NCBI GenBank assembly: GCA_030267565.1
Contig: BRXU01000004.1
Coordinates: 3,416,501-3,480,500, forward strand
DNA from: Pleodorina starrii
Lineage: Eukaryota > Chlorophyta > Chlorophyceae > Chlamydomonadales > Volvocaceae
Length of the DNA stretch: 64,000 bases
Reading direction: 5' to 3'
Within the stretch, counting starts at the first letter, position 1, and every line of letters begins with the position of its first letter. A program made the position numbers and the translations under genes. This document shows positions 46,001 through 58,276 of this stretch, piece after piece. The notes under the pieces were generated by a model. The model was not told the origin of the DNA and searched no databases. It was given only the letters and a program-made list of their open reading frames with translations.

Positions 46001-48910
46001 CCAAAGTCCTCGTCCTCCCCTCCCCTGTTTTCCTCGCTCGTACCTCCCCTACCCTCACCCATGCAAACCTCCCTCGCTGTCTCTGTCACTCCCGCTCCCC
46101 CACCCTTGTCTCCCCACCCAACCACCCAATCACCCACCCACCAAACCAACAAACCAACCACCTAACCACCTAACCACCTCACGACGTAACCAACCAACCA
46201 CCCATCCAACCCAACCACCCGCCCACCCAGTCACCCACCCATCCAATCGCCCACCCACCCACCCACCAACCAACCACCCACCCAACCACCTACTCACCCA
46301 ACCACCCACCCACCCAACCACCCAACCACCCATCCAACCACCTAACCACCCACCCACCCACCCAATCACCCACCCAATCGCCCACCCAACCACCCACCCA
46401 ACCAACCAACCAACCGCCCAATCACCCAACCACTCAATCACCCACCCAACCAACCAACCATCCAACCACCTACCCATCAAATCACCCGCCCACCCAACCA
46501 ACCAACCGCCTAACCACCCACCCAACCACTTAATCACCTAACCACCACCCACCCACCCAATCACCCAACCACCCAACCACCTCCCCACCCAACCACCCAC
46601 CCAATCAACCAACCACCAACCACCTAACCACCCAACCACCAAATTACTCCCCCACGCCGTCGCCTAATTCGCGCCCGAGTTCAAAAGGGACCCGATGGCA
46701 TGTGCCAACGGTCGCGTGACAAACCTGCACCAGGTTGCTTTATTTGCCAATATCTTTACATGTAGCTAAAGGTTGTTACTTGTATTGTAAGACTGCAAAG
46801 TCAGAGATTCGAACGCCGACAGTTAAGGCGACCCCACATCACCCGCACAAGCTGCACTATTAAATTGCAGAGCAGGCTTTTAGAATATCCTATAACCTAG
46901 TATGACACATAAATCCTACTCGTTGCGTTCCTTTTTGCACAAGAGCCGGAATTGCGCGTCTCCAGAGCATTTGCGTCGGAATTGAGCGGTGCATACCTCT
47001 TCCCACTAGGTTATTACTTTACGCAAAAGCCTTCTCTATGGTGTAGAAGTGCGGCTTGTGCGGGTGACGTGGGGGCGCCTTAAACTGTCGGCGATTTACA
47101 CTCTGACTTTGCAGTCTTACAATTTAAGTAACAACCTTCAGGTACATGTAAAGATATTGGCAAATAGAGCAACCTGGTGCAGGTTTGTCATGCGACCGTT
47201 GGCACATGGCATCGGGCCCTTTTGAACTCGGGCGCGCTTTAGACGAAGCCCCCTAACCACCCACCCAATCACCCACCTAACCAACCAACCACCCAACCAC
47301 CTACCCACCAAATCACCCGCCCACCCATCCAACCAACCACCTAACCACCTAACCAACCACTTAATCATCTAACCACCACCCACCCACCCACCCACCCACC
47401 CAATCACCCAATCATCCACCCAATCACCCAACCACCCACCCACCTCCCCACCCACCCACCCACCCACCCAACCATCCAACCAACCACCATCCACCTAACC
47501 ACCCACCCACCAAATTATCCACCTAACCACCCACCCAATCACCCACCCAACCAACCACCCAACCACCTACTCACCAAATCACCCGCCCACCCACCCACCC
47601 AACCACCTCACCACCCTCCAAACCAACTAACCACCTAACCATCCACCCACCCACCAAACTAACCACCTACCCACCCAATCACCCACCCAACCAATCAAGC
47701 ACTCAACCAACCACCTAATCAACCACCCAACCACCTGATCACCCACCCAACCACCCACCCATCCACCCACCCGCCGCCGGCGCCCAGGCGAGTACATTGC
47801 GGTTGAGAAGGTGGAGAACGTGTACAAGACGTGCCCCATGGTGGAGCAGGTAAGTGGTGTGGGGGCCGGGGGGGAGCCTCACCTGGCCTGGCCTGACCTG
47901 TCCTGTCCTGAGCTCGAAGGGTGACTCCCAAAGTCCCAATCCACCTCCCATTCCCCGCACCTGTGAGGGGTGTTGGGTGGGGACGCGGGCGGAGAGCGGG
48001 GACTGAACCGTGCCGCACATGTTTACGTTCCCCTCCCTGACACGACACTGTACGACATTTACGACATTCCCGACAGGTCTGGGTGTACGGCGATTCGCTG
48101 CAGTCGGCCCTGGTGGCGATCGTGGTTCCGGCGGAGAAGGCGCTGAAGGCCTGGGGGGCGGAGAACGACTCGGCGGCGGCGGCCGACGGGTTGGCGGGGC
48201 TGTGTGGCTCCCACGCCGCCACCGCTGCCGTACTGGCTGCCATGACGGCGGTGGGCAAGGCGGAGAAGCTCAACTCGCTGGAGCAGGTCAAGGCAATCAA
48301 ACTGGTTCCGGAGCAGGTACGTGTGTGTGCGTGTGTGTGTGCGTGTGTATGTGTGTTGGAGTGGGAGGGCGGGGGAAGAGGGAGGTTTCAGGTGTTCGGA
48401 GCGGGGGCGGGGGCGGGGGAGGAGGCAAGAGGAAGAAAGCATGGTTCCGGCGTGGGTCAAAGTGATTGATTGTGCTACGCACGGAGCAAGTGGGAATCGT
48501 CATCGCGGGGTGGGTGGGAGAGGGACAGGGAGAGGGAGAGGCATGGGGGGGCCGGAAAGGCGGTTAGGCCCCCTGCCCCGCCCCCCGTTTAAAAGCCCGG
48601 GATCCCAGACCCTGCCCGGGATGCCCCCTTCTGTCGTCCCTGTCCCCCCGCCCTTCAATCCGGCCTTGCCGTCTGCCTGTACACTGTCGTACCCTGTCGT
48701 ACACTGTCGTACACTGTCGTACCCCTGCAGTTCACCGTGGAGAACGACCTGATGACTCCCTCCTACAAGCTCAAGCGCGCTCCGCTGCTCAAGCGCTACC
48801 GGCCGGAAGTCGACGAGCTGTATCGGCAGCTGGCGGCGGGGGCGCCGCCGGGGCAGGGACAGCAGGCGGCGGCGGCGGGGGGCAAGAGCGGCGCCTCGAC
48901 GCGCGTCTAA
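40080..48910 (+). CDS. LACS: Long-chain acyl-CoA synthetase, 14 exons, about 697 aa
   Basis: Exons 40080-40240, 40640-40856, 41351-41439, 41942-42077, 42708-42831, 43179-43332, 43713-43869, 44315-44407, 44897-45043, 45394-45625, 45788-45889, 47788-47849, 48077-48316, 48731-48910; all phases agree. It activates fatty acids to acyl-CoA through an acyl-adenylate. Signature motifs in order: YTSGTTGDPKGVMLPH (AMP/ATP binding, split between exons 5 and 6), [83 protein letters not shown], and a C-terminal TPSYKLKR lysine region. Length is typical of eukaryotic LACS. The start ATG at 40080 gives the usual algal N-terminus (YPLLTEVEPARP.QDGRP..GPVYR). No clear N-terminal targeting peptide. Intron 2 has a GC donor; intron 11 (45890-47787) is unusually long and repeat-filled. 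Confidence 0.97.
41601..41708. repeat. GGTTACCT octamer array, about 13 copies, in LACS intron 3
   Basis: Nearly pure 8-bp repeats. Each unit contains GGTTACC, a near-palindrome, so the RNA could form many alternative small hairpins. Confidence 0.95.
42344..42386. repeat. Decamer repeat CAGTACAGTG type in LACS intron 4
   Basis: Four to five tandem GTGCAGTACA units lie within the intron 42078-42707, downstream of a G-run at 42087-42117. Confidence 0.85.
43333..43712 (+). repeat. Extremely G-rich LACS intron 6
   Basis: Between exons 6 and 7. From about 43420 to 43605 the transcript strand is almost only GGTGGGGGG-type sequence, with dozens of G3-G9 runs at short spacing, followed by a pyrimidine-rich 3' end. 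Confidence 0.9.
44241..44270 (+). repeat. Dispersed intronic element A, copy in LACS intron 7
   Basis: Sense core CGCTGCGGTATCTTCTTTAT followed by ACCCC, 44 nt before the exon 8 acceptor. Confidence 0.75.
46090..47787 (+). repeat. Degenerate ACCCACCCA/ACCAACCA minisatellite in LACS intron 11
   Basis: More than 1 kb of CCAACCACCCACCCA-like sequence in two blocks (about 46090-46650 and 47250-47780), split by a foldback element. The right block runs directly into the exon 12 acceptor at 47787. Confidence 0.9.
46671..47237. mobile_element. Foldback (MITE-like) element with about 190-bp inverted arms
   Basis: Left arm about 46671-46858 and right arm about 47048-47237 are inverted copies at roughly 90 percent identity. 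Shared blocks include CGCGCCCGAGTTCAAAAGGG at the ends, GCCAACGGTCGC, AAACCTGCACCAGGTTGC, CCAATATCTTTACATGTA and GACTGCAAAGTCAGAG. About 190 bp of A/T-rich unique sequence lies between the arms. No transposase frame is visible, so it would be a non-autonomous element inserted in LACS intron 11. It interrupts the ACCCA minisatellite. Target duplication was not resolved because the flanks are repetitive. Confidence 0.75.
48674..48724. repeat. CGTACACTGT decamer repeat before LACS exon 14
   Basis: About five units of TGTCGTACAC lie directly upstream of the exon 14 acceptor (48730). Confidence 0.85.
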
Positions 48911-51900
48911 GAGGGCGGGAGGGCGGCACAGCCGTGTGCGGGCGTGTGAATGTGTGCGGGCGTGTGTGTATGTGAGGATGTGTGTATGGGCGCGGCATAG
49001 CGAGGGACGCCCGGTGTTTCTCCGTGGAGGCCCCCTCGTGGAGGAGGAGGAGGAGTAGGAGCACTGCTGTCGAAGAAATGGTTTTGGACATTGTTTGCCG
49101 CCCCCGCACCCCCCCGCACCACCACCACCACCACCCGTTGAGATTCTCCTGGCCCAAGTTGACTCGCGACCACCCGTCCTCACTCCTCAGGGAGGGGTCC
49201 CCAGAGGGGGGATGGGAGAGGCGGCGGCGCGTGGGGTCGAGCTTGGGGCGTGTGGGGTCTGGGAAGGGTGCAGGGTTGGTTGTAGGCGGAGGGGAGGGGT
49301 AAAAAGAAAATATCGCAGCGGAGGGGAAGGGGTGTGTGGTGGTGCTGGGGCGAGGGAGGAAGGCGGGCAGCGCGTGCCGTTGGGGTAGAGGGGGGCAGTG
49401 AGGCAGGGCGCCGGCCTGGGCGCATGCGAGGAAGAAAAGATGAGTGAGGCATAGGCATAGTTTCAATTTAGGGAGGAGGGAGGTGCTGCGGTGATGGACT
49501 GATGGTGGGGGCCAGGGGGGGCGTGCTTTACCCGGGGGGGCGGGCGGGGGAGGGATGAGGAAGGCCGTACCGTTGTGAGGGCGGTGCCCCCCGTTGGCTG
49601 CGTTTTGGTTTTTTCGCTGCAGCGCACATACGAAGTGGGAGGGGCGGGGAGGAAGAGGAGGACGAAGAAAAAGAGGACGAAGAAATGGGCTGGGACGCTG
49701 AGTGTCAGTGGGTGTCAGTGGCGCAGTTTGCGCTGATGCGCCCTCCGCCATGTCGCGGGGTGAGGTGTGTGCTTCAAGAGTGCGTGGATGGCTGGGTGTG
49801 TGTGTGTGGGTGTGTGGATTTGCTGTGTGCTCTGGTGTCCTGGGGGGTGTGCGCATGAACGGGACACGGGGGGTCCAGTGTCCGCCCGTCTGCCGGTCTG
49901 ACGGAGCTCCGCCCTCCGCCCTCGGCCCTCAACCTTTAACCGCAGTCACCGGGGTGGGTGGGTGGGTGGGTGAGTGGGCGGCGGCATTCGCGGTTTGGTT
50001 GAGTCCTCTGGGTGATCTGGGCGGGGGGTTATCCACGTATAGGCCGGAGCCCGTGAACGGGGGGGATGGGGACGAAGGGTCCGCGCGTCCGTACACTGTA
50101 CCGCCATCCGTACACAGTACCGCCAAGCGAGCCGCTTCCCTTCCTGCGTGAACCGCATATTGCCCGACCAGCTACCCAACTGCCCACAGCGCGCAGCGCA
50201 AGCGCACAAGCATATGTGTGTTGTATGTGTGTGTGCATTTTGGCGCGCTGCCGGCAAGCGCGGGCGCGCACGCGGGCTGCTGTTGCTGCTGTTGTCGGTG
50301 TTGACTTCGGCGCCCCGATGCGGCGGCGGAGCTCTCGATCGGGTCCCGTCCGCCCGTGCTACCGGTTTGTCTCTCCCCCTCCAGGGGTGGTAAGGAAGGA
50401 AAGAAAACACCTCCAGGGGGGGTTGGCAGCTTGCACAGCGACGTCGAGCTGAAGAGCGCATGCACCCGGGGGGAGAGGGGCGAAAGGGATGTGGAGGGAG
50501 CAGATGAACAGGTGGGGCATGCCGCTCAGGTGCTCTGTACGGTGCGGGTGGTTGTGGTGGTTACGGCGAGGAGCAAAGCAAAGCGCCATACCATTACGGT
50601 AACCCAACAGCTGCCAACGACAGCTTGCCCGCTGGCTGTTTGACATCCAGAAAAGAAGCCCGTCAGAGAGGTTCCGGAGCCAAAACACGGTAGAATGGTA
50701 ACAACCGTAACAATCTGGTGCTTGACAGGGAGCCGTGTGCCGTTGCGTGGCTAAGGTGGGGTCCCCACCAGGTGGGGTGGCTTCCTCACCTCCTGCGTCC
50801 TCCTTCCCCGTACTTGGGATGAGCCACGGCCCGACAAGGGAGCCGCAGGACCTCGGCGGCAGATCGACAGGGGGTGTTGGTCTGTGGCCTCGGGAAGCTT
50901 GAGTTTTCCTGTCGACTCTAGCAGCGAGGCCGGCACATCGTACAGCACTGATGGTCGTGCTGTTGGTCATGCGCCCCTGGTGGGCCTTACGGTAACCGCC
51001 CCGTCTCCGTCTTCATCCACTTTCCGGGTCGAAGCATCCCGAGCAGGCGCTTATCGCACGACTTACACAGGCGTTACAACTGGCTGTTACAAAACTGTAG
51101 CTTTCGCTTCTTCCTCCGGAACCACCGTACACGGCAATTTTCTCCATCCCCTTTTCCCTCTGTGAAAGCACCGTATGGCCGCCCCTTGCCGATAGACCCA
51201 TCCTGCAAACCACATATAAGGGAATCATCAAAGGAATCCTCTAAGCATGTTTGTGGCGATGTTGGTGCTACGTTTCATCACCTCCACGGTGACGCACTGC
51301 ACGGCATCCCGCCCTCTCTTTCCGCCCGCCACCGTCGGCAGTGACCAACCCACTTCTTTCCGGCGGCCGTAGGAGCCAAGCAGGCAGGACGATGGGGGGA
51401 TGAATACGTTTAAAAGAAGCGGGAAGACGCACACGATGTGGTCAGCAGCACTGCTTAACAACCTTATTGCACGTTTTTCTATCCTTGCCTTGCGTATCTC
51501 CGCCTGCACGGGGCTGCACGCCCTCATACTGTGAGCGCACTGATACGGCACGTGATACGTGTTACGACATGGTACGACACGACAATCCGCGCGCAGTACA
51601 GCTGAAGGCCGTCAACGAGCATAACCCAACACCCCTGGACGAAAACCATCACACAACATGGCGTTTTCGACAATTCCATCCATTTAGGCCCATTTGCGCA
51701 ACCCGGCTGGCCAACCCTGCCTGCGAATGGGGGGCCGTTCGGCCCGCCCGGGTGGGCCCGAAGCGCACACCCACACACGCAGGAAACACGCACAGGCACT
51801 GAAGCGCAGAAGTAGATGTACATGCGGACACAGACAAACATAATCACAAAGCACAAACAACAGACGTTCACGTATAAATGCACGCATTCACAGAAGTGAA

Positions 51901-52800
51901 CCAGTTCCGAGCGGGCCGGCCATGCGGGCCCGGCCAGGCAAGGCACATCCAGTCATCCACACACACATATACACCAAAGCACGCGCGCACCAGTCGCGCA
52001 TGTCGCACACGTCAAACACGCAATGAATGATGATCCATTTTTTCGTTCGCGCCCTTCTTGACTGCTGGTGTCCTGGGGGTCGTGGGTTGCTGTCGTGTGT
52101 GCTCCGTCGCCGCAGCGAGGGCCCCCGCGCGCGAGAAATGAAGGTCGCATGCCATGAATACCCCGAACGAGCCAGGAGACGGGCCCCAGCCGAAACCAGG
52201 ACCTCGGGCGCTCCGCCGCCACTGATGCCGCCAACGCCTGCACCGACCCCCCTGGCCGCCAACGACACAACCGCACTTCTGGCTCGGATCCAAACCTTGC
52301 GTCAGGGCTGCGACCCCGCGGCAGGCGCGCGACCACATCCCCCGCAGATGCTCCTGCCGCCACCGGCAGTGGGAGCGGGTTTGAGCCGCCCTCGACGGAC
52401 GGGCCGCGCGAGCCGGAGCACAGTCGCCAGGCGGTCGGCTTCGGCAGCCGCCGCCGTTAAAGAAGCCCGCGCGACCGGCTTTTGAGTACTTTCTGTACAA
52501 TAATGATGCAATAAAAAGATACACGGTGAAATGCCTCTCGCTGGGCGCGGCCTTGAGCTGCGGCCGAGCAGCGTTCCGGCAGCTTTTTTGAATGAAGTTA
52601 AAAATGAAATCCAACGAGGTCATAAGAGATGGGATGCAGCGTCTATGCGTCTTGACACACGAACGCACCCATGAAATGGTTTTGTCCCGACGTTACTGCG
52701 GATTCCGTCGTCAAGAGTCCAGCGGGAATTTTGGGTCGACGCCACCGCAACGCCGCCGTCGCATTCCGTGCCAGGCTGCGCTGCCGCAGCTGCATTATTG
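48911..52800. other. 3.9 kb between convergent LACS and EF-hand genes, no gene recognised
   Basis: The first part is G-rich and should hold the LACS 3' UTR; no plus-strand TGTAA was found soon after 48910. It contains GT-rich tracts (49790-49830), a 20-bp direct repeat (CCGTACAC-T/A-GTACCGCC, 50089-50125), and copies of two dispersed elements (49300-49330 and 50030-50050). Open frames at 50359-50970 (-), 50884-51165 (+) and 51888-52668 (both strands) were examined; none has a recognisable domain, so I make no gene call. Confidence 0.45.
49300..49330 (-). repeat. Dispersed element A, copy downstream of LACS
   Basis: Plus-strand AAAAAGAAAATATCGCAGCG then GAGGGGAAGG; this is the antisense orientation relative to LACS and lies outside its coding exons. 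Confidence 0.65.
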
Positions 52801-54172
52801 TCAGCGCTCCAGCGCAGGCGCCGCGCCCGTTTGACTCGCAGCCTCTCCTCGCCCGCTCGCCCGCGCCCGCCTGAAGCTTTGTTCCCCCCTTCCCTTTCCT
52901 TCCCTTCCCCGGAAGTCGGAGAAGGGGCGAGTCCCCCGCGAGTCCCCGCAGCTTGCACCAGCGGCCCCGGGCGCCGCCCCCAAGCCAGCGCAGTCCACGC
53001 GCCTGCCATGATCCAGCTCTTCCTCCTCCTCCTCCTGTCGCTTCTCCTCCTCCTGTCGCTTCTGCCGCTCCGCCTCCTCCGCCTCCTCCTCCGCCTCCTC
53101 CTCCTCCTTCTCTCCGCTCATCACGTAGCTGTGAACAGTCCAACCACGCCTGCATGAGCAGAGCGCGGCATTGCCGCAGCGGGGTGCGGCGCGTCAATCC
53201 GGGTCCGATAGGGGTCCGATACCCACCGGAGGTCGGCACATTCGCGCGTGACGAGACCGGGGGATGTCAGGCGCTGCCCCCACCGGCCAGTCGAGCAGGA
53301 CTCACTTTGCCCCACCAGCTCTCGCCCTCCGCCGCCGGTCTCCAGCAGACTGGCCGCCGCACTGGCGCCGCTGAGCCGGTCCCCCACCAGCACCAACACA
53401 CCGGTGGGGGTACTGATGTGCAGCTCGGGGGGGCTGGAGGCAGTCACTGCGTATCCGGTCACCCGGAAGCCAACTTGCACACCGTCCGTGCCGTTGACCT
53501 GCGGTACCGAGAGGCAAGCAGGCGGGCAGACAGACAAGGTGATAGAGGGAGGGAGGGAGGGAGGTCCAGGAAGGGGACTGGAACAGAGATGAAAGGGGTG
53601 TATCCTCGTCCGCCTGCCCCCGCCGCGCCAGCCCGCGACCCAGGCGCAATCCCTCAGTCCCCTTCAGCACCGCTTCCCCTCACGGCCCCCAGCACGCCGT
53701 GCAGCTCCTGCCCACCCACGCTGATGCGGGCCAGCGTGTTGAGCAGGCGGGTGGTCATGTTGGCATTGAGGGACCGGGAGGTGTAGAGTGTGCTGGTGCC
53801 CACCACTTTGGAGCCCCGAGACAGCAGTGCCCCCGAGGTGGGGTCCACCGTCAGGTCGCTGCTGGCTAGCTGAAGTGGCTGGTCGCTGTGCTTCCGAACG
53901 ATCACCCGCCCGCGGATCTGGGGGTGGGACACGGGTGGAACACTGGTGGGACACGGGGATACAGGGATACATGTGGGAAACGGGGGTGCAGGTGGTGGTT
54001 TTTATGTTGAGTGAAACGCGGAAGGAGTATTGGGGCGGGCGCGGGAGGAGGGAGAGAAAGGGCGAGGGAAAGGGCGGGGTACGGTCCTGATCTACAAGGG
54101 GGGGCTTCGGCTGGTGGGGCGGCGCTGGTGGGGCGATGCGGCTCGACGTTGCCCGGCGCGAGGAGGTAGGAT

Positions 54173-54204
<32 letters not shown>

Positions 54205-55988
54205 TGCTGCTGCGGCAGCGGTGGCAGCTGTGGTGGCGCCGGCGGTGACGGGGGCGGCGGCGCCACCAACCCCGTCAGCAACACGGCGACCCCACTCACT
54301 CAGGCGCCCCACCGCATCCCGAGTCCGGCCCGGCTTATGTACCGTAGGCGGAGGCGTCAACGCCAGTCCGGGATTCAGTCGAGTTTCAGTCGTCCCCGGG
54401 GTTCGGCACATCGACCCAGCCGCCGCGCTGAAGGCAATGGCAGCTGCGCGCATAAACCCACCCCCGCCACCCCAACCCGCGCCAACTCAACCCCCGCCAC
54501 CCCAACCCCCGCCAACTCAACCCCCGCCACCCCAACCCCCGCCAACTCAACCCGCGCCAACCCATCCCCAGCCACCCCAACCCGGCCCAACCCGGTTCCA
54601 TCGGTCAGCGCCGCTCGCCCTCTCACCGTCGTGTCCGTGTGCAGAGACACTACCGCCCAGGTCAGCCTGGGGAGGGGAGCGGTTGGCGGAAAGCCGCAAG
54701 GGGGACAAGGGCGCGGGTGGTGAGCCAGGTGGCGTGACTGTCAGCAAGCGGCTTCAGCGGCTCTGCCACGCTGACGGACACGACTCCTCCGGGACCCCGC
54801 CGCCGGGGGTGCGAACCGTTCGGGCTGGTCGACAGCGGGACCGGGGGCCGAGGAGCGAGGAATGCGCTAGGAGGGGACGGAGGTGAGGGCGGGGGTGGAA
54901 AAAGAAGATATCGCAGCGAAGGGACGGAGACGGCGTTAGCGAACGGGCCCGCGGGTGGGGGTGGGGGTGGGACGTGGGAGGGGATGGATGCTTACCCGAA
55001 GCTGGAAGCCAGAAGCAAGATCAGGCTGAATGTGACCATGAGGATGCCGCTCAGGAACATCCTGCGGCGGGTTTGTACGTTTGGGAAGGGCGTGGGTCAT
55101 TAGGGGTGGGGTATAAAAAAAATCGCTCTGGAGAAGGAGACGGCGGTGGGGGATGACGCTGGCCTGGTGAAAAGAGAGAGCCGAGCTCTAGGTGCCGAGG
55201 GCAAGGTCGCAGTGTTGTTCGTGGCCTCGGGTTAGGTTGTTGAGGACCGTCCGGGCTGGCTGCGCGGGGTGTCCCGTGCGCCCGCGCCTGGCGCCCACAG
55301 AGCCCTGGAAGGCACCATCGGCGCTGCTCGATGTGATTGTAGGTCCTGATAAGCGTGGTCCTGATAACGTAGGCTAATAATACTACTTGCGGCGTAAGGA
55401 GCTGGGAGATTGGTGGCTTGGGGGGTTTGGGGGCTGGCGTGGAAGGACAGACGCACAAAATCTCACACAAAATGTATCCCTGCCAAATGCAAGCGCAGAG
55501 GAACTCGCCTGCCTTTAAACTGTTCCTTGACGAGGACATCAACGACGCCCTCCAGCTCAGACTCGTCGACCTCACCATCCCTGCCCAGCAAAGAAATGTG
55601 CACGAGAGGGTAGAATGCGGAATGTGTAAGCGGTTTCGTGTAGTGCCTAGCTTCGCTATGGGGGTAGAGTCTGTCAGCCTACCTACAGTGAAGTTAAGCC
55701 GAACCGAGCCCTCAAACCTACCCGTTGCGGTCAAACTTTGTCAGCACCGTTTGCGCCTCTAGGCTTAGGCCTGGACACGTGTGCAGAGGGCTGCGAGGTT
55801 AGGGGCGAGTGGGAACCCGGAATGCGCCTCCAGCATGCAAACGAGCCCGGCTCACCCTTGATAACAACAGACCCATAGCGGGGCGACACTTCGTACACTG
55901 CATCCTCTGCTGCTAACGTTGCCGTCACAGTCGGCTCGCCGTCGGGCCTCATAGAGGACGACGACATTTCACTAGCGGGAGTGACCAA
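52801..55988 (-). CDS. EF-hand, single-helix membrane protein with acidic C-terminal tail; middle exons unresolved
   Basis: Resolved exons (minus): 55988-55856, 55758-55722, 55580-55467, 55061-54996, 54666-54627, then an unresolved stretch, then 53917-53684, 53498-about 53284, 53128-52801. The first exons join in phase to give KFDRNGDGEVDESELEGVV, a textbook EF-hand calcium loop (D-N-D-E-D..E positions). A hydrophobic helix follows (MFLSGILMVTFSLILLLASSF), then WAVVSLHTDTT, a probable poly-Ala exon (54100-54300, encoded by a CAG/GCT run), the strand-rich segment RGRVIVRKHSDQPLQLASSDL, VNGTDGVQVGFRVTGYAV, and a tail of EEEEAEEEAEEAE. I know no named family; this looks like an algal EF-hand membrane protein with a calcium-side N-terminus and a beta-rich outer part. 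The join into the last exon needs the donor at 53283 rather than the better-looking one at 53305. Confidence 0.65.
54469..54585. repeat. 30-bp tandem repeat in an EF-hand gene intron
   Basis: About four units alternating CCCGCCACCCCAACC and CCCGCCAACTCAACC. It lies between EF-hand gene exon 5 and the poly-Ala region. Confidence 0.85.
54899..54927 (-). repeat. Dispersed intronic element A, copy in EF-hand gene intron 4
   Basis: Sense core CGCTGCGATATCTTCTTTTT preceded by CCGTCCCTT. A weaker second copy is at 55110-55145 in the preceding intron. Confidence 0.7.
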
Positions 55989-58276
55989 ACGGATGGGAAC
56001 TTATGATATTTCTGTAGGAAACACTATTTTTATAATTTTCAAACTGCCTCTACATGCCGAGTGTCGGAGGCGGTTATAGGCAAGGGTCGCGTACTGCCGG
56101 TGGCGTACTACCTGTTGCTCTTGTGTGCCATTATATACAAATACACTGAAATACATTAACTTCGCAGACAATACGACTATACAAGATAAAGATTAATAAT
56201 GTGCTGATGCTTTGTGTCGGCAGCGTACCAGTATCGCAGTATGGAATCCTTCGTTGCGAACGCCCGAAAGCAGTGAATGGGGCGATTCCTACTGTGCTGG
56301 CGAATAATATCATACAAAGAAAAGTAAGATGTAACTCAATAAAAAAATAACTAACATCGCTTCTTCAACGAAGTTTCACGTGAACCCACCCACACGATTG
56401 TGCAAGCCAAAAGCTAGATTAGGTTTCAATACATTACTCACCATGGGCGTTTGCAAAGGAATTTCAAAAAGATGCTCGAACCTTGATGGAAGCGGCGTCG
56501 AGGTTTCGCGGTAGCCACGCGACAGCAGCGTCGAGCATGGTGCAAGCGTTGAAAAGGGGTTCGGCTGCATAAACGGTTTTCATAACTCACAAATGTCGAC
56601 TTGAAAGGCATTCGAGCAAAAAAGCTGCACAGTGAAACTATCTATTCTGCATCATCCTGCAAGTTCCGTGCCCGTTTAACAAGCCCAGATGCTTGCCATC
56701 GGGCAGTACTAGGAGGATACAAGTTAGGCTTAGAGCATCATGTGCGAGCTCCACGATCAACCCTGACTCGCAATATCCTGCCAGGCCCCGGGCTTGCGTC
56801 GCACACACCCCGCCAGAGGCAAAGCGTGTAGCGCGTCTATTCAGCAACCGAACACTTGATCAGGGTGGCGCGCCGTGTGCCCTCCCAACCAATCTGTGCC
56901 TCACGTAGCTCCAGTGATGCCCGAGTGCTTCACACAGCTTCACGCTCGACAGCTAGTAACCCTGCAGTTATAATTCACTGCGCTTAGTCGCGGTGCAAAC
57001 ATCCTGCCGACACGGCGCGATAAGCTTTGCTCTTGCGCGCCCGTTCGTACCAGTTCGTACACCCAACCTACCCAGGTACCCAGAAAGCGCACACCTTGCG
57101 CGCCAATGGCAGCCGCGCTGCGTAGTTCACGGTGCTTCAGTGCTTTCGCTCCAAAACCGTCGAACATGAATAAATGAAGGACTTGAGAGTGGAGTCAATC
57201 CAATAGTCGGTGCGTCATTCTCTCCTGGGAAGGCCGGGAGGTCAGAGCCGCGCCATAACGTCCTCGCCGCAGCAACTAACCATTTTAAAGCAATACATTA
57301 TAACAGTAGCGGCGACAAAGCGACATGGCTTCTCTTGCCTGTTGTGAAGTCTGCACGCGTGAGCCCCTTCACAGGTGCATGGCTAACCTCGCGCTGCCAC
57401 CGTAGACCGGTGGACTCCGCGCGCCGGCTGCGCCTTGCACGGCATCCACATGCAATCGGATCCCCAACCCATGATGTGACTTTCATACGCAAACGAAGTT
57501 AAGCGCCCGAATGCGCTGGAAGCCTGCAATCTGCGGAGGTCTGCGGGTTTGGCGGTTTGCTGCCCCCATGCCGCGTAACACACAACCGCGAACGGTTTCA
57601 TTAACAGAAAGCCCCCCTGGGCAAGGTACAATCACAGCGACAGTGAAATATCTACAAATCTGTACCAAAGTATATCCTACACATTTGCCTTTGGACTTCC
57701 TGTGAGGCGCAGTTGGTCCTGTACGGATACAGTAAGCACAACACCTGATGCCTATGGTATGGCACCATCCGCGCGTTGCAAATTGACCGCATTTCGTAGT
57801 TCTGTAAAACATATGGTTCTCCGCCGGCTGTCTGCATGTCAGGACGTTCCTACCATTTCAGTCGCTCCTTTCGCTGCCCATTACACCTAATAACATAACG
57901 CGTCCGAGGAGCTGAGGGTAAAACCTGAACAAAATGTTTGTGACTGGACATCGAGCCCTTGCGCGTTCTCGACACGAGCGTAAAGATCCAACGCGCCCTG
58001 CGATACCCTCGGACGCTTCCTATGGACGGAAACCACAAGTGCCCCGGCGCCGGTCGGCTGCATCTTCGTTGAGAGATGAGACGTGGGTAACTTGTGGGGC
58101 TCGCTGTCCCTGCAGGCGGAAATGCCTGAGCTGCTTTGATACCCCCCCTTGCATCCCCTGTGTCAGCCCCATCCCACGACAGCCGGACACTTGCGTCCTG
58201 CTTGTCCTCGCGCCCTTCTCACCCACCTCATGAGCCCACGTGCTACCTCCTCTCTTTGGAAATGTGTTACCGTCAG

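Noticed and set aside
46130..46537. Long minus-strand frame encoding WVGGWLVGW repeats, with a mirror plus-strand HPTTQPP frame
   Set aside because: Both are translations of the ACCCA minisatellite in LACS intron 11, without splice or codon-bias support.
50359..50970. Minus-strand frame of 203 codons between LACS and the EF-hand gene
   Set aside because: No domain, no clear codon bias along its length, and competing open frames on the other strand; left uncalled.
52012..52268. Minus-strand frame containing DSNPRPPGHQ, suggesting a tRNA-derived repeat
   Set aside because: The underlying DNA lacks a complete T-arm or A/B boxes when read on either strand, so no tRNA or SINE call is justified.
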